NCBI GenBank assembly: GCA_026391515.1
Contig: JAPLEC010000194.1
Coordinates: forward strand, 1 to 16,152
Length of the DNA stretch: 16,152 bases
Direction: 5' to 3'
DNA from: Bacteroidia bacterium
Lineage (GTDB): Bacteria > Bacteroidota > Bacteroidia > Bacteroidales > VadinHA17
The notes below the pieces were generated by a model. It worked only from the letters and a program-made list of their open reading frames with translations, ran no database searches and was not told the DNA's origin. Shown here in pieces: positions 1-7,334 of this stretch. The position numbers and the translations under genes are program-made. The number at the start of each line of letters is the position of its first letter. Position 1 is the first letter of the stretch.

Positions 1-140
1 TTTTTCTTCTTTGAAATAGTACGTATTACGTTTTCATCAAGTCCTTTCGGGATTTTCTCCGTTTCAATGTCTGAATAGAAGCCGTATTTGTACTCTCCGG
101 TAGTAACATCATTAATTATTTTATCCTGGTTTTTTTCCAT
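1..140 (-). CDS. sufB: Fe-S cluster assembly scaffold SufB (N-terminus, partial)
   Basis: Only the first 46 codons lie in the window; the gene runs off the left edge. The ATG is at 138-140 on the minus strand and the peptide begins MEKNQDKIINDVTTGEYKYG, followed by a segment containing YGFYSDIETEKIPKGLDENVIR. The pattern YKYGF..DIE.E.IPKGL.E.V.R is the conserved start of SufB as I remember the family. SufB is the cytoplasmic scaffold, working with SufC and SufD, on which the SUF system builds iron-sulfur clusters. The catalytic and cluster-binding parts lie outside the window, so only the N-terminal match supports the call. The gene is transcribed away from the antiporter gene, and a candidate promoter and a palindrome lie upstream of it. 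Confidence 0.82.
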   Translation of the reverse strand, partial: MEKNQDKIINDVTTGEYKYGFYSDIETEKIPKGLDENVIRTISKKK

Positions 141-203
141 ATTTTTTTATCTCTACAGCCTTGTAATCCTCTGTAATAAACAACAGGAAATTATTTTTGT
201 TAA

Positions 204-218
204 TTAGATTTAATCTAA
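204..218. promoter_or_regulatory. 7-1-7 palindrome between sufB and the antiporter gene
   Basis: TTAGATT-T-AATCTAA is a perfect inverted repeat with 7-base arms and a single central base. It lies just downstream of the candidate sufB -7 element, where a repressor would block initiation or early elongation. The 7-1-7 layout resembles operators of metal-dependent repressors (Fur-type spacing, TTAG/CTAA ends as in DtxR-type sites). Beside an Fe-S assembly gene an iron- or cluster-responsive regulator is plausible. The regulator is not identified, and AT-rich DNA can produce such palindromes by chance. Confidence 0.4.
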
Positions 219-227
219 ATAAAAATA

Positions 228-258
228 CAAAAATATAAAATTCTCCTCAATGGTTAAA
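228..258 (-). promoter_or_regulatory. Candidate Bacteroidota-type promoter for sufB
   Basis: On the minus strand, TATTTTTG (228-235) fits the Bacteroidota -7 consensus TAnnTTTG. Exactly 19 bases upstream is TTTA (255-258), one mismatch from the -33 element TTTG. The predicted start point falls close to the palindrome at 204-218, leaving a leader of roughly 80 bases before the sufB ATG. The region is AT-rich, so a chance match is possible; a forward TATTTTTG at 192-199 has no -33 partner at the right distance. Confidence 0.42.
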
Positions 259-378
259 GAACATAGGCAGAAAAAAAACGGTGATGGTTTTAAGAAACAT
301 TAAAAAGGTGATTTAGCAACAATATAGGAACACGAAAATATTTATAAATTGGCGCCTAAAAATTACGGACCTCAAAAC

Positions 379-1791
379 ATGAAAAACTTCCTGATTTCAT
401 TTTTCAGCAAAAACAGCAAAAGACTGTTTATTTTATCACTGATTCTGCTGTCACCTTTTACTCTGCTTGCAGCTGGAGGGGAAGTTCCTTCAATAGGTCC
501 CGTACGCGTCGAGTTTATAATATTCGGGTTGATTCTGCTTGGCGTAGCTCTACTGCATAAGCAAACTTTCTGGGTTGCTGTCATCGGTTTGACTATTTTG
601 CTGACATTCAAATTCATTTTTGATCCGGGCTTTCATCTCGGGGAGCATATGTTTGGAACAACCCCCTTTGGTGAACAGCTTATGGATAAGGAGTTGCGGC
701 AGGGCGAATGGGGAATAATCCTTAACCTTCTGGGATTATTGCTGGGCTTTGCTCTCTTATCAAAAATATTTGAAGAATCAGGTGTCCCTGGTGTGCTTCC
801 AAAATATCTTCCAAATGACTGGAAGGGGGCATTTCTTTTGCTGGTGTTTGTTTTTGTACTTTCATCGTTCCTTGATAATATTGCTGCTGCTCTAATCGGG
901 GGAACTATTGCACTTGTCGTCTTCAAAAATAAAGTTCATATTGGTTACATTGCCGCAATTGTTGCAGCCAGTAATGGTGGTGGCAGCGGCAGCGTAGTGG
1001 GAGACACGACAACCACAATGATGTGGATTGATGGTGTAAGCCCGTTAAATGTTTTTCATGGTTTTATTGCGGCTGGTGTTGCCCTGTTTTTCTTTGCGTG
1101 GTTTGCCTCTCGTCAACAGGATAAATACCAGAGAATCCAGACGGATGCTACAATAAATACAAAGGTCGATTGGATTAAAATTCTTATTGTCGTACTGATT
1201 CTTATTGGTGCAATTATTTCAAATTTCCTCTACGACATGCCTGCACTTGGGGTCTGGATTGCAATAGTAATAAGTATGTTATTACGTCCTGTGCCATGGA
1301 AAGAGATCCCAAGCGCAATTAAAGGTACTGTTTTCCTTCTTTGTCTTGTAATGTGTGCATCGTTGATGCCTGTAGAAGAATTGCCCAATGCCTCCTGGAT
1401 GACAGCTTTTGCACTTGGATTCCTTTCTGCTGTATTTGATAATATACCTCTTACAAAACTGTGCCTCGAACAGGGACATTACGACTGGGGGATGCTTGCA
1501 TATACAGTTGGTTTCGGAGGTTCAATGATATGGTTCGGTTCTTCCGCAGGTGTTGCAATTACAAACAAGTTTCCTGAAGCTCGTCATGTAGGAAGATGGC
1601 TAAAAAACGGGTGGCATATTGCGGTAGCGTATGTACTAGGTTTCTTTGTACTTTATCTTATTATGGGCTGGGAACCTGCTGACAATAACAAACATAAGAT
1701 CATAAATTGCCCTGTTCCCGGTTGCCCTATGGCAGGACAGAATGAAGCAGGGAAAGACACTGTGAGTTATTTGCAAATTTTAAGAGAGTAA
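379..1791 (+). CDS. NhaD/citrate-transporter-like (IT superfamily) Na+/H+ antiporter
   Basis: A 470-residue inner-membrane transporter, probably exchanging sodium (or another small ion) for protons. About eleven to twelve hydrophobic segments are visible. The two halves each carry the hallmark of ion-transporter superfamily members: FLDN at residues 164-167 and FDN at 353-355, with a conserved GDTTTTMMW stretch at 208-216 and a glycine/serine-rich GFGGSMIWFGSS stretch in the second half. The ATG at 379 is preferred over an in-frame TTG at 349, because the extra residues MAPKNYGPQN are polar and the ATG start leads directly into a basic then hydrophobic first segment. The last ~30 residues form a soluble tail with a Cys-Pro motif (CPVPGCP, 444-450). 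It stands alone, followed by a terminator. Substrate is inferred from family resemblance; citrate-type or arsenite-type transport cannot be excluded. Confidence 0.75.
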   Translation: MKNFLISFFSKNSKRLFILSLILLSPFTLLAAGGEVPSIGPVRVEFIIFGLILLGVALLHKQTFWVAVIGLTILLTFKFIFDPGFHLGEHMFGTTPFGEQLMDKELRQGEWGIILNLLGLLLGFALLSKIFEESGVPGVLPKYLPNDWKGAFLLLVFVFVLSSFLDNIAAALIGGTIALVVFKNKVHIGYIAAIVAASNGGGSGSVVGDTTTTMMWIDGVSPLNVFHGFIAAGVALFFFAWFASRQQDKYQRIQTDATINTKVDWIKILIVVLILIGAIISNFLYDMPALGVWIAIVISMLLRPVPWKEIPSAIKGTVFLLCLVMCASLMPVEELPNASWMTAFALGFLSAVFDNIPLTKLCLEQGHYDWGMLAYTVGFGGSMIWFGSSAGVAITNKFPEARHVGRWLKNGWHIAVAYVLGFFVLYLIMGWEPADNNKHKIINCPVPGCPMAGQNEAGKDTVSYLQILRE

Positions 1792-1817
1792 ATTAATTAT
1801 CTAAACCATCTATAAAT

Positions 1818-1856
1818 GAGGCTGCCTCAATCCTAAATAGAGTCAGCCTCTTTTTT
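1818..1856 (+). terminator. Intrinsic terminator after the antiporter gene
   Basis: GAGGCTG (1818-1824) pairs perfectly with CAGCCTC (1844-1850); after one mismatch three further pairs extend the stem inward. TTTTTT (1851-1856) follows immediately. It starts 26 bases after the antiporter stop codon and separates that gene from the MuiA-like gene. Confidence 0.88.
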
Positions 1857-1931
1857 ATGGTCTTATTTTGAGATTACTCAAGTTAATCGAAAAATCTTAC
1901 CTTTATTGCCATCAAATTAAATATCATTATT

Positions 1932-3536
1932 ATGAAAAAATTACTTATCATTTCAACATTATTAATATCAACAATTATGTACGCATCAGCTGATAATGTA
2001 AGAGATATCAAGGCAGGACTCAAACATGTAACTGTTTATCCTGACCGGGCACAACTGACCCACGAAACAACAGTTGATATTCCAGCCGGAAAATCTGTTC
2101 TGAAGCTTGGAGGACTTTCACCATATATCGATGCTCAGAGTATACAAGTGAAGGGATATGGTGATTTCATGATTCTTTCAGTTAACCACCAGAATAATTA
2201 TCTCGAGAATCTGGAGGAGCTGCCCGAAATAAAGAGCATCAGGAACCAGATTGAAGATCTTCAGCTGAAGGTCGAAGATGAGAAAGCCGCAATAAGTATT
2301 CTGAAAGAAAAGGAGGCATTTCTTGTAGCTAACAGAGCCATCCTTGTTAAGGAAACAACTTTTTCAGTAGAGCAGTTAAAAAGCGTTATGGATCTGTATA
2401 CCAGTAATATGGATCAGGTTACAATGTCGGTGCTGAAGAAAACCAGGCTTATTAAGGATTATGAAAAACAGATTGCTGCTTTTCAGCAGCAAATAAATGA
2501 CAAAATAGGGAAACAAAAGCTGCCGTCAGGAGAAATATCAGTTTCTGTAAGCTCTGAAAAACCGGTTTCAGGTAAAATGACATTTGCTTATGTAGTATCT
2601 AATGCCGGATGGTATCCTTCTTACGATATCAGAGTTGATGATATTACCAAACCTGTAAATATCTTCTTTAAAGCTAATGTCTTTCAGAATACAGGTGTCG
2701 AATGGAAAGATGTAAAACTGAGCTTTTCAAATGCAACTCCGTGGGTTGCAGGTGATGTGCCAATACTCTATCCCTGGTTTATTGATTATTACACACCTTC
2801 TCCGATATACAGATCTAAAGCCGCAGGTGCAGCAAAAAGCCAGGTTCCGATGATGGAAACTGCAGCCGATGCCATGATGGCAAAAGAAGCTGAAGCAGCC
2901 TCGATAACTGTTGAAAAACAGGTTGGAGAAACGACAATTACTTTTGACATTGCAATCCCTTATTCTGTTGCATCCGACGGAAAAGTCCAGACTATTGAAA
3001 TTCAACGTACAACATCTCCTGCTGAATATAAGTATGTTACTGTTCCGAAAATATCACCGTTGGCATATCTGACAGGCAGTATTACGGACTGGGAAAAGCA
3101 GAGCCTGATGAGTGGGGAAGCAACTCTCTACTTCGAAAATACTTTTGTTGGTAAATCATTCCTCAATGTAACCCAGCTGACTGATACACTTACTCTTTCT
3201 CTCGGGAATGATAACAGCATACTTGTCAAAAGGGAAAAACGCAAAGATTATACCAGCAAAAAAATCCTGGGCTCAAATAAAACAGAGACTTATTCATTCC
3301 TGATTACAATTAAAAACAATAAGGCTAATCTGATAAAGATCTCTTTGAATGATCAGATACCAATTTCCTCGAACAGCGGAATTACAGTAGATGCAACTGA
3401 GTTAACCGGGGGGAAACTTAATACACAAACCGGCGAGGTAAAATGGGATCTTGAAATTAAACCCCAGGAGACAAAACAGATAGTGCTTACTTATTCAGTT
3501 AAATATCCAAAAGATAAAACTATCATCCTGGAATAA
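1932..3536 (+). CDS. MuiA-family DUF4139 secreted protein
   Basis: A 534-residue exported protein of the mucoidy inhibitor A (MuiA) type. A signal peptide is clear (MKKLLIISTLLISTIMYASA, cleavage near residue 20). The segment after it, with VTVYPDRAQLTHETTVDIPAG and LSPYIDAQSIQVKG, fits the N-terminal DUF4140 module that begins these proteins. Residues ~95-195 are charged and heptad-like, probably coiled coil. From ~215 onward a beta-rich DUF4139 module follows, with SNAGWYPSYDIRV near its start, W-K-DV-L-SFSNATP after it, and LTYSVKYPKDK near the end. The length matches the family. The biochemical role is unknown; the name comes from a mucoid phenotype and not from an enzyme activity. A short alanine/methionine-rich stretch near residues 297-320 looks like a linker. 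The next gene begins 9 bases downstream, suggesting co-transcription. An imperfect -7-like TACCTTTA lies at 1898-1905 without a convincing -33 partner. Confidence 0.85.
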   Translation: MKKLLIISTLLISTIMYASADNVRDIKAGLKHVTVYPDRAQLTHETTVDIPAGKSVLKLGGLSPYIDAQSIQVKGYGDFMILSVNHQNNYLENLEELPEIKSIRNQIEDLQLKVEDEKAAISILKEKEAFLVANRAILVKETTFSVEQLKSVMDLYTSNMDQVTMSVLKKTRLIKDYEKQIAAFQQQINDKIGKQKLPSGEISVSVSSEKPVSGKMTFAYVVSNAGWYPSYDIRVDDITKPVNIFFKANVFQNTGVEWKDVKLSFSNATPWVAGDVPILYPWFIDYYTPSPIYRSKAAGAAKSQVPMMETAADAMMAKEAEAASITVEKQVGETTITFDIAIPYSVASDGKVQTIEIQRTTSPAEYKYVTVPKISPLAYLTGSITDWEKQSLMSGEATLYFENTFVGKSFLNVTQLTDTLTLSLGNDNSILVKREKRKDYTSKKILGSNKTETYSFLITIKNNKANLIKISLNDQIPISSNSGITVDATELTGGKLNTQTGEVKWDLEIKPQETKQIVLTYSVKYPKDKTIILE

Positions 3537-3545
3537 AGACCTGAA

Positions 3546-3920
3546 GTGAAAATACTCGGGAACCTGGTATGGCTGTTATTTGGTGGCATTGTGATTGCCA
3601 TTGAATACCTGGTTGGCAGCATTCTGTTAATAGTAACTGTTATCGGTATTCCGTTTGGAATTCAGACTTTAAAAATGGCATCTCTTGCTGTCTGGCCATT
3701 TGGCAGGGATACACGCGTTCATGCAAGAGCTTCAGGATGCCTTTATATTTTAATGAATGTATTATGGCTGATTTGCGGCGGATTGTGGATCGCAATCAGC
3801 CATATTCTTTTTGGTTTGCTGTTATGTATTACAATTATTGGTATCCCTTTTGGATTGCAGCATTTTAAGCTTACTGCAATTGCATTGAATCCATTCGGAA
3901 GGGATATTGTAAATGTATAA
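3546..3920 (+). CDS. yccF: YccF-domain inner-membrane protein
   Basis: A 124-residue integral membrane protein with a GTG start 9 bases after the MuiA-like stop codon. It is built from two copies of the YccF (DUF307) unit: N-V-WL-GG--IAI at residues 6-19 and 71-84, then IGIPFG at 33-38 and 98-103, then PFGRD at 51-55 and 116-120, all offset by 65 residues. This internal duplication is typical of YccF proteins. Four hydrophobic segments can be seen. Function is unknown; homologues are membrane proteins of uncharacterised role. Its tight spacing to the secreted MuiA-like protein suggests a joint envelope role, which is inference. No terminator is visible before the convergent lpxA. Confidence 0.88.
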   Translation: MKILGNLVWLLFGGIVIAIEYLVGSILLIVTVIGIPFGIQTLKMASLAVWPFGRDTRVHARASGCLYILMNVLWLICGGLWIAISHILFGLLLCITIIGIPFGLQHFKLTAIALNPFGRDIVNV

Positions 3921-3937
3921 GGTAATTCAGGCGATGA

Positions 3938-3974
3938 GTTGAAAAAGTTGAAGGAGTTGAAGGGAGTTGAAGAA
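3938..3974. repeat. Imperfect 9-base GTTGAA tandem repeat between convergent genes
   Basis: GTTGAA occurs at 3938, 3947, 3956 and 3966, each followed by three or four purines, giving about four imperfect 9-10-base units between the yccF stop and the lpxA stop. The tract is purine-rich on the plus strand and forms no hairpin, so it does not look like a terminator. Its length might vary by slippage. Confidence 0.75.
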
Positions 3975-3977
3975 AAT

Positions 3978-4757
3978 TTATCTGGGTCCTCTGATAACTC
4001 CCCGCTTCGACTTCCTGATGAACTCTATGATATAATCTCTGTCGGGTGATGGCTTAAACTCTTTTTCAACATATTCCAGAGCCTGGGAAAAGTTCATACC
4101 ATTCTGATAGATGGCCCTGTAGATATTGTGAATCTCGTCGATTCTTTCTTTTCCAAATCCACGTCTGGTTAGTCCGACTATATTTAAACCCATATAAGAA
4201 AGCGGATCTCTGTCGGCTTTGATAAAGGGAGGAACATCTGATCTTACCAGTTTCATTCCACCTCCAATAATAACATGAGCACCGATATGGGTGAACTGGT
4301 GAACAAGTGTACCTCCGCTCAGAATAGCCCAGTCATCAATTTTAACTTCACCCGCAAGAGCGGTTAAATTACCAAGAATACAATTGTTTCCAACCAGACA
4401 GTCGTGACCTACATGAGAATAAGCCATCATAAGACAATCGTTTCCTACAATTGTCCTGCCAACAGCTGCAGTGCCACGGCTTATAGTAGCAGCTTCTCTT
4501 ATGGTTGTATTATTACCAATTTCAGCAGTGCTCTCTTCTCCCTTGAATTTAAGATCCTGCGGGATACCTGACACAACTGCTGAGGGAAATATCCGACATT
4601 TATTTCCAATCCGGGCACCATCCATTATTGTTGCATTTGGGCCAACCCACGTATCATCACCAATAATAACATTCCCGGCTATATAAGCAAATGGCTCAAC
4701 TGTCACATTTTCGCCTAACCTTGCATCAGGGTGAACAAAAGCTAAATTTGAGATCAT
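3978..4757 (-). CDS. lpxA: Acyl-ACP--UDP-N-acetylglucosamine O-acyltransferase LpxA
   Basis: A 259-residue cytoplasmic trimeric acyltransferase that makes the first step of lipid A synthesis, moving a 3-hydroxyacyl chain from ACP to the 3-OH of UDP-GlcNAc. Hexapeptide (left-handed beta-helix) repeats begin at FVHPDARLGENV and continue to about residue 190. In MAYSHVGHDCLVG, His115 and His118 align with E. coli His122 and the catalytic base His125; LVHQF gives His153 (E. coli His160). Glycine 166 aligns with the E. coli Gly173 chain-length ruler position, consistent with acceptance of a long chain. The C-terminal helical part follows, with NIVGLTRRGF. The ATG at 4757, seven bases after the lpxC-fabZ stop, is chosen over an upstream in-frame ATG at 4805 because the extra 16 residues overlap fabZ and do not resemble LpxA. 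Confidence 0.96.
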   Translation of the reverse strand: MISNLAFVHPDARLGENVTVEPFAYIAGNVIIGDDTWVGPNATIMDGARIGNKCRIFPSAVVSGIPQDLKFKGEESTAEIGNNTTIREAATISRGTAAVGRTIVGNDCLMMAYSHVGHDCLVGNNCILGNLTALAGEVKIDDWAILSGGTLVHQFTHIGAHVIIGGGMKLVRSDVPPFIKADRDPLSYMGLNIVGLTRRGFGKERIDEIHNIYRAIYQNGMNFSQALEYVEKEFKPSPDRDYIIEFIRKSKRGVIRGPR

Positions 4758-4764
4758 TGTAACT

Positions 4765-6159
4765 TTATTTATTTTTAATAATCTGAGCAACCATCTCACC
4801 TTCAACTACAAGAGTGTTGCCGACATAAGCCTGTCCATACATTGCAACTATTCCTCTGCGCAAAGGTTCAATCAGTTCCATTTTAAGGATTATTGTATCA
4901 CCCGGAACAACTTTGTGTTTGAACTTAAGCTTATCAATTTTAAGAAAATACGTTGAATATTTTTCCGGCTCATCGATATTATTTAAAACCAGTAATCCAC
5001 CTGCCTGAGCCAGAGCTTCAACCAGTAAAACTCCGGGCATTATCGGTTCATCGGGAAAATGACCCTGAAAAAACGGTTCATTGTAGGTAACATTTTTAAT
5101 TCCCACAACAGTATTTTCATCAAGCGATATGACTTTATCAACCAGCAAAAAAGGATATCTGTGTGGCAGTCGTTTTTTAATGTCCTCAAGAGTAAGCACC
5201 GGCGGTATCGAAGGATCATAAACCGGAATGTCTTTTTTTGAAAGCTCTTTCTTCATCTCCTGCCTCATCAGCTTTGCCAGCCTCGTGTTGGCGTAATGGC
5301 CTGGACGTGTGGCAACGACCTTCCCTTTGATGGGGTGTCCTACAAGTGCCAGGTCGCCCATAATATCGAGGAGCTTATGCCGCGCAGGTTCGTTGGGATA
5401 TCTCAGTTCTATGTTATTAAGAATTCCTGCTGTGTGAGTGCTTATCCCGGGTCTATTCAAAAGTTTTGCAATGCGGTCTATTTCAGACTGTTCAACTTCC
5501 TTCTCCAAAATTACAATCGCATTATCAATTTCTCCGCCTTTTATAAGACCCATTTTATGAAGAGGTTCGAGCTCATGGAAAAAAACAAAAGTACGACTCT
5601 TACTTATTTCCTCTTCAAAATCATCAATTGAATCAAGTATGGCATATTGATTACCAAGAATCTTTGAGTTGTAATCAATCAGGACATTTATACTTAAATG
5701 ATCATCCGGATAAACAATCAGGTCAATGCCATGTTCTTCATCTGAAAAGACAATTTTCTGTTTGACAGTAAAATAATTACGCTCTTCCTTAAGTTCGATG
5801 ATGCCTGTTTCTTTAATAGCTTTGACAAATGCGAAGGAAGAGCCGCCCATAATAGGTGCTTCCGGTCCGTTGAGTTCAATAAATGCATTATCGATCATTA
5901 ACCCATGAAGAGCTGCAAGAACATGTTCGATTGTAGCTACTGAAGCATTATTCTGAAAAAGAGTAGTACCTCTCGATGTATCAGCAACATTTTCAGCAAG
6001 AGCATCAATTATTGGTTTCCCCGGTAGATCCACCCTGCAGAATTTATATCCGTGATTAGCTGGTGCTGGTTTAAATGTAATCGTAACACTGATCCCCGTG
6101 TGCAATCCTTTCCCGTTAAGACTTATCTCCTTTGCCAGTGTTCTCTGTTTTTCACTCAT
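4765..6159 (-). CDS. lpxC-fabZ: Bifunctional LpxC deacetylase / FabZ dehydratase fusion
   Basis: A 464-residue fusion characteristic of Bacteroidota. Residues 1 to ~305 are LpxC, the zinc amidase that commits UDP-3-O-acyl-GlcNAc to lipid A. Glu78 and His79 in TIEHVLAALHG, His261 and Asp265 in RHKLLD, and His288 in RPGHY match the catalytic and zinc ligands. Residues ~318-464 are FabZ, the hot-dog-fold (3R)-hydroxyacyl-ACP dehydratase, with LPHRYPFLLVDKV, catalytic His367 in FQGHFPDEPIMPG and Glu381 in VEALAQAGG. FabZ and LpxA draw on the same 3-hydroxyacyl-ACP pool, so the fusion couples membrane phospholipid and lipid A supply. All key residues are intact. lpxA starts seven bases downstream; a 122-base gap with a weak hairpin separates it from lpxD upstream. 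Confidence 0.97.
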   Translation of the reverse strand: MSEKQRTLAKEISLNGKGLHTGISVTITFKPAPANHGYKFCRVDLPGKPIIDALAENVADTSRGTTLFQNNASVATIEHVLAALHGLMIDNAFIELNGPEAPIMGGSSFAFVKAIKETGIIELKEERNYFTVKQKIVFSDEEHGIDLIVYPDDHLSINVLIDYNSKILGNQYAILDSIDDFEEEISKSRTFVFFHELEPLHKMGLIKGGEIDNAIVILEKEVEQSEIDRIAKLLNRPGISTHTAGILNNIELRYPNEPARHKLLDIMGDLALVGHPIKGKVVATRPGHYANTRLAKLMRQEMKKELSKKDIPVYDPSIPPVLTLEDIKKRLPHRYPFLLVDKVISLDENTVVGIKNVTYNEPFFQGHFPDEPIMPGVLLVEALAQAGGLLVLNNIDEPEKYSTYFLKIDKLKFKHKVVPGDTIILKMELIEPLRRGIVAMYGQAYVGNTLVVEGEMVAQIIKNK

Positions 6160-6192
6160 CAGATAAAAATATTTGATTAGAATTTCAGGTAC

Positions 6193-6233
6193 AAAAAAAA
6201 TAAAAAAAAATCGAACAAACTAAAAATTTGCTC
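6193..6233 (-). terminator. Possible weak terminator or attenuator between lpxD and lpxC-fabZ
   Basis: Read on the minus strand, GAGCAAA (6227-6233) can pair with TTTGTTC (6213-6219) around a 7-base loop, with one G-T pair. Two bases later come T9, A and T8 (6193-6210). The stem is AT-rich and weak, but its position just before long T-runs is that of an intrinsic terminator. It would reduce, not necessarily stop, read-through from lpxD into lpxC-fabZ. The T-runs alone may simply reflect AT-rich spacer DNA. Confidence 0.35.
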
Positions 6234-6281
6234 ATTAACTACATTAATGCCAGCTGATTTCCTTTAGAATATATAAATCCC

Positions 6282-7319
6282 CTACTTCTTTTTCAGTGTC
6301 TCAACATCTTTTTCCAGATTATTTATTCTTGTGACAAACTCCGGTAATTTTCTGAAAATCACTGAAGATCTGAAAAAATCCCTGTGGTTAATAGCAGGAG
6401 TACCTAATAAAATTGAATTCGCTTCTTTAACATCTCCGGGGACACCTGATTGTGCTCCGATCTTTATTCCATCGGCTATTTTAAGATGACCTGAAATTCC
6501 GACCTGACCCCCGAACATACAATTTTTCCCTATTTTTGAAGAACCTGCAATACCGGTTTGTCCGGCCATCACGGTATTTTCACCAACCTCAACATTATGT
6601 CCTATCTGAATAAGATTATCGAGTTTAACACCTTTATGTATTATTGTGGAACCCATTGTAGCCCGGTCGATTGCAACATTAGCGCCAATTTCCACATGGT
6701 CCTCCAGAACAACGTTACCGAGCTGGGGAATCTTCATAAATTCAGTTTCCGATTGAGGTGCAAAACCGAATCCGTCACTGCCGATAACCGTTCCTGCATG
6801 AATAATACAACCTTCCCCAATAACACAATCATGATAAATTTTTACTCCGGAGTAGAGCGTACAGTTTTTGCCTACCCGGGTATTATCACCAATATAAGTA
6901 TGCGGATAAATTGAACAATTATCTTCTACCAGGCAATTTTCACCGATGTAAGAATATGGTCCGATATAAACTTCTGCCCCTATTTTGGCTGTTGGTTCAA
7001 TGACAGCCGTCGGATGAATTCCTTTTTTTCTTGGTCTTGCCTGATCGACAAGACGAAGAAGCGAGGCAAATGCCTCATAAGCATTCTCAACCCTGATCAG
7101 TGTCGCTGCCACTTTAGAGGATGGAACAAAGTTTTTATTTACCAGGACTACAGATGACCCGGTAGTATATATATAATGTTCGTATTTAGGATTGGCAAGA
7201 AATGAAAGAGCCCCTTTATGGCCTTCTTCTATTTTTGCAACACTGTTAACAACGGTATCAGGATTCCCTTCTATTTCACCTTTGAGAAATCCGGCAATTG
7301 TAGCGGCAGTAAATTCCAT
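6282..7319 (-). CDS. lpxD: UDP-3-O-acylglucosamine N-acyltransferase LpxD
   Basis: A 345-residue cytoplasmic acyltransferase that adds the second 3-hydroxyacyl chain, to the 2-amino group released by LpxC. Residues 1 to ~100 form the N-terminal uridine-binding domain (LSFLANPKYEHYIYTT). Residues ~101-310 carry hexapeptide repeats starting IHPTAVIEPTAKIGAEVYIG. His241 in NLIQIGHNVEVG corresponds to the catalytic histidine near residue 239 of E. coli LpxD; GSDGFGFAP (180-188) is also conserved. The final ~20 residues (FVTRINNLEKDVETLKKK) form a short charged helix, probably coiled coil in the trimer. Length is normal. It starts 15 bases after the HD-phosphohydrolase stop codon, so the two are probably co-transcribed. 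Confidence 0.96.
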   Translation of the reverse strand: MEFTAATIAGFLKGEIEGNPDTVVNSVAKIEEGHKGALSFLANPKYEHYIYTTGSSVVLVNKNFVPSSKVAATLIRVENAYEAFASLLRLVDQARPRKKGIHPTAVIEPTAKIGAEVYIGPYSYIGENCLVEDNCSIYPHTYIGDNTRVGKNCTLYSGVKIYHDCVIGEGCIIHAGTVIGSDGFGFAPQSETEFMKIPQLGNVVLEDHVEIGANVAIDRATMGSTIIHKGVKLDNLIQIGHNVEVGENTVMAGQTGIAGSSKIGKNCMFGGQVGISGHLKIADGIKIGAQSGVPGDVKEANSILLGTPAINHRDFFRSSVIFRKLPEFVTRINNLEKDVETLKKK

Positions 7320-7334
7320 AATAAATAGTTTTAA

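Noticed and set aside
192..199. Forward TATTTTTG as promoter of the antiporter gene
   Set aside because: It matches TAnnTTTG, but no TTTG/TTG lies near 19-21 bases upstream, it is far from the gene, and the DNA is AT-rich.
349..378. TTG start giving the antiporter ten more residues
   Set aside because: The extra residues are polar and lack family character; the ATG at 379 opens a basic-then-hydrophobic N-terminus as expected for a membrane protein.
3921..3977. Bidirectional terminator between yccF and lpxA
   Set aside because: No inverted repeat with a following T-run exists on either strand; only the GTTGAA tandem repeat is present.
4758..4805. Longer LpxA beginning at an ATG inside the fabZ end
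   Set aside because: The 16 extra residues overlap the FabZ coding region and do not look like LpxA; the shorter start gives the usual N-terminus and keeps a seven-base gap.
5296..5631. 111-codon plus-strand open frame opposite lpxC
   Set aside because: It is antisense to an intact conserved LpxC domain; its peptide shows no recognisable family and no promoter or separate signal.
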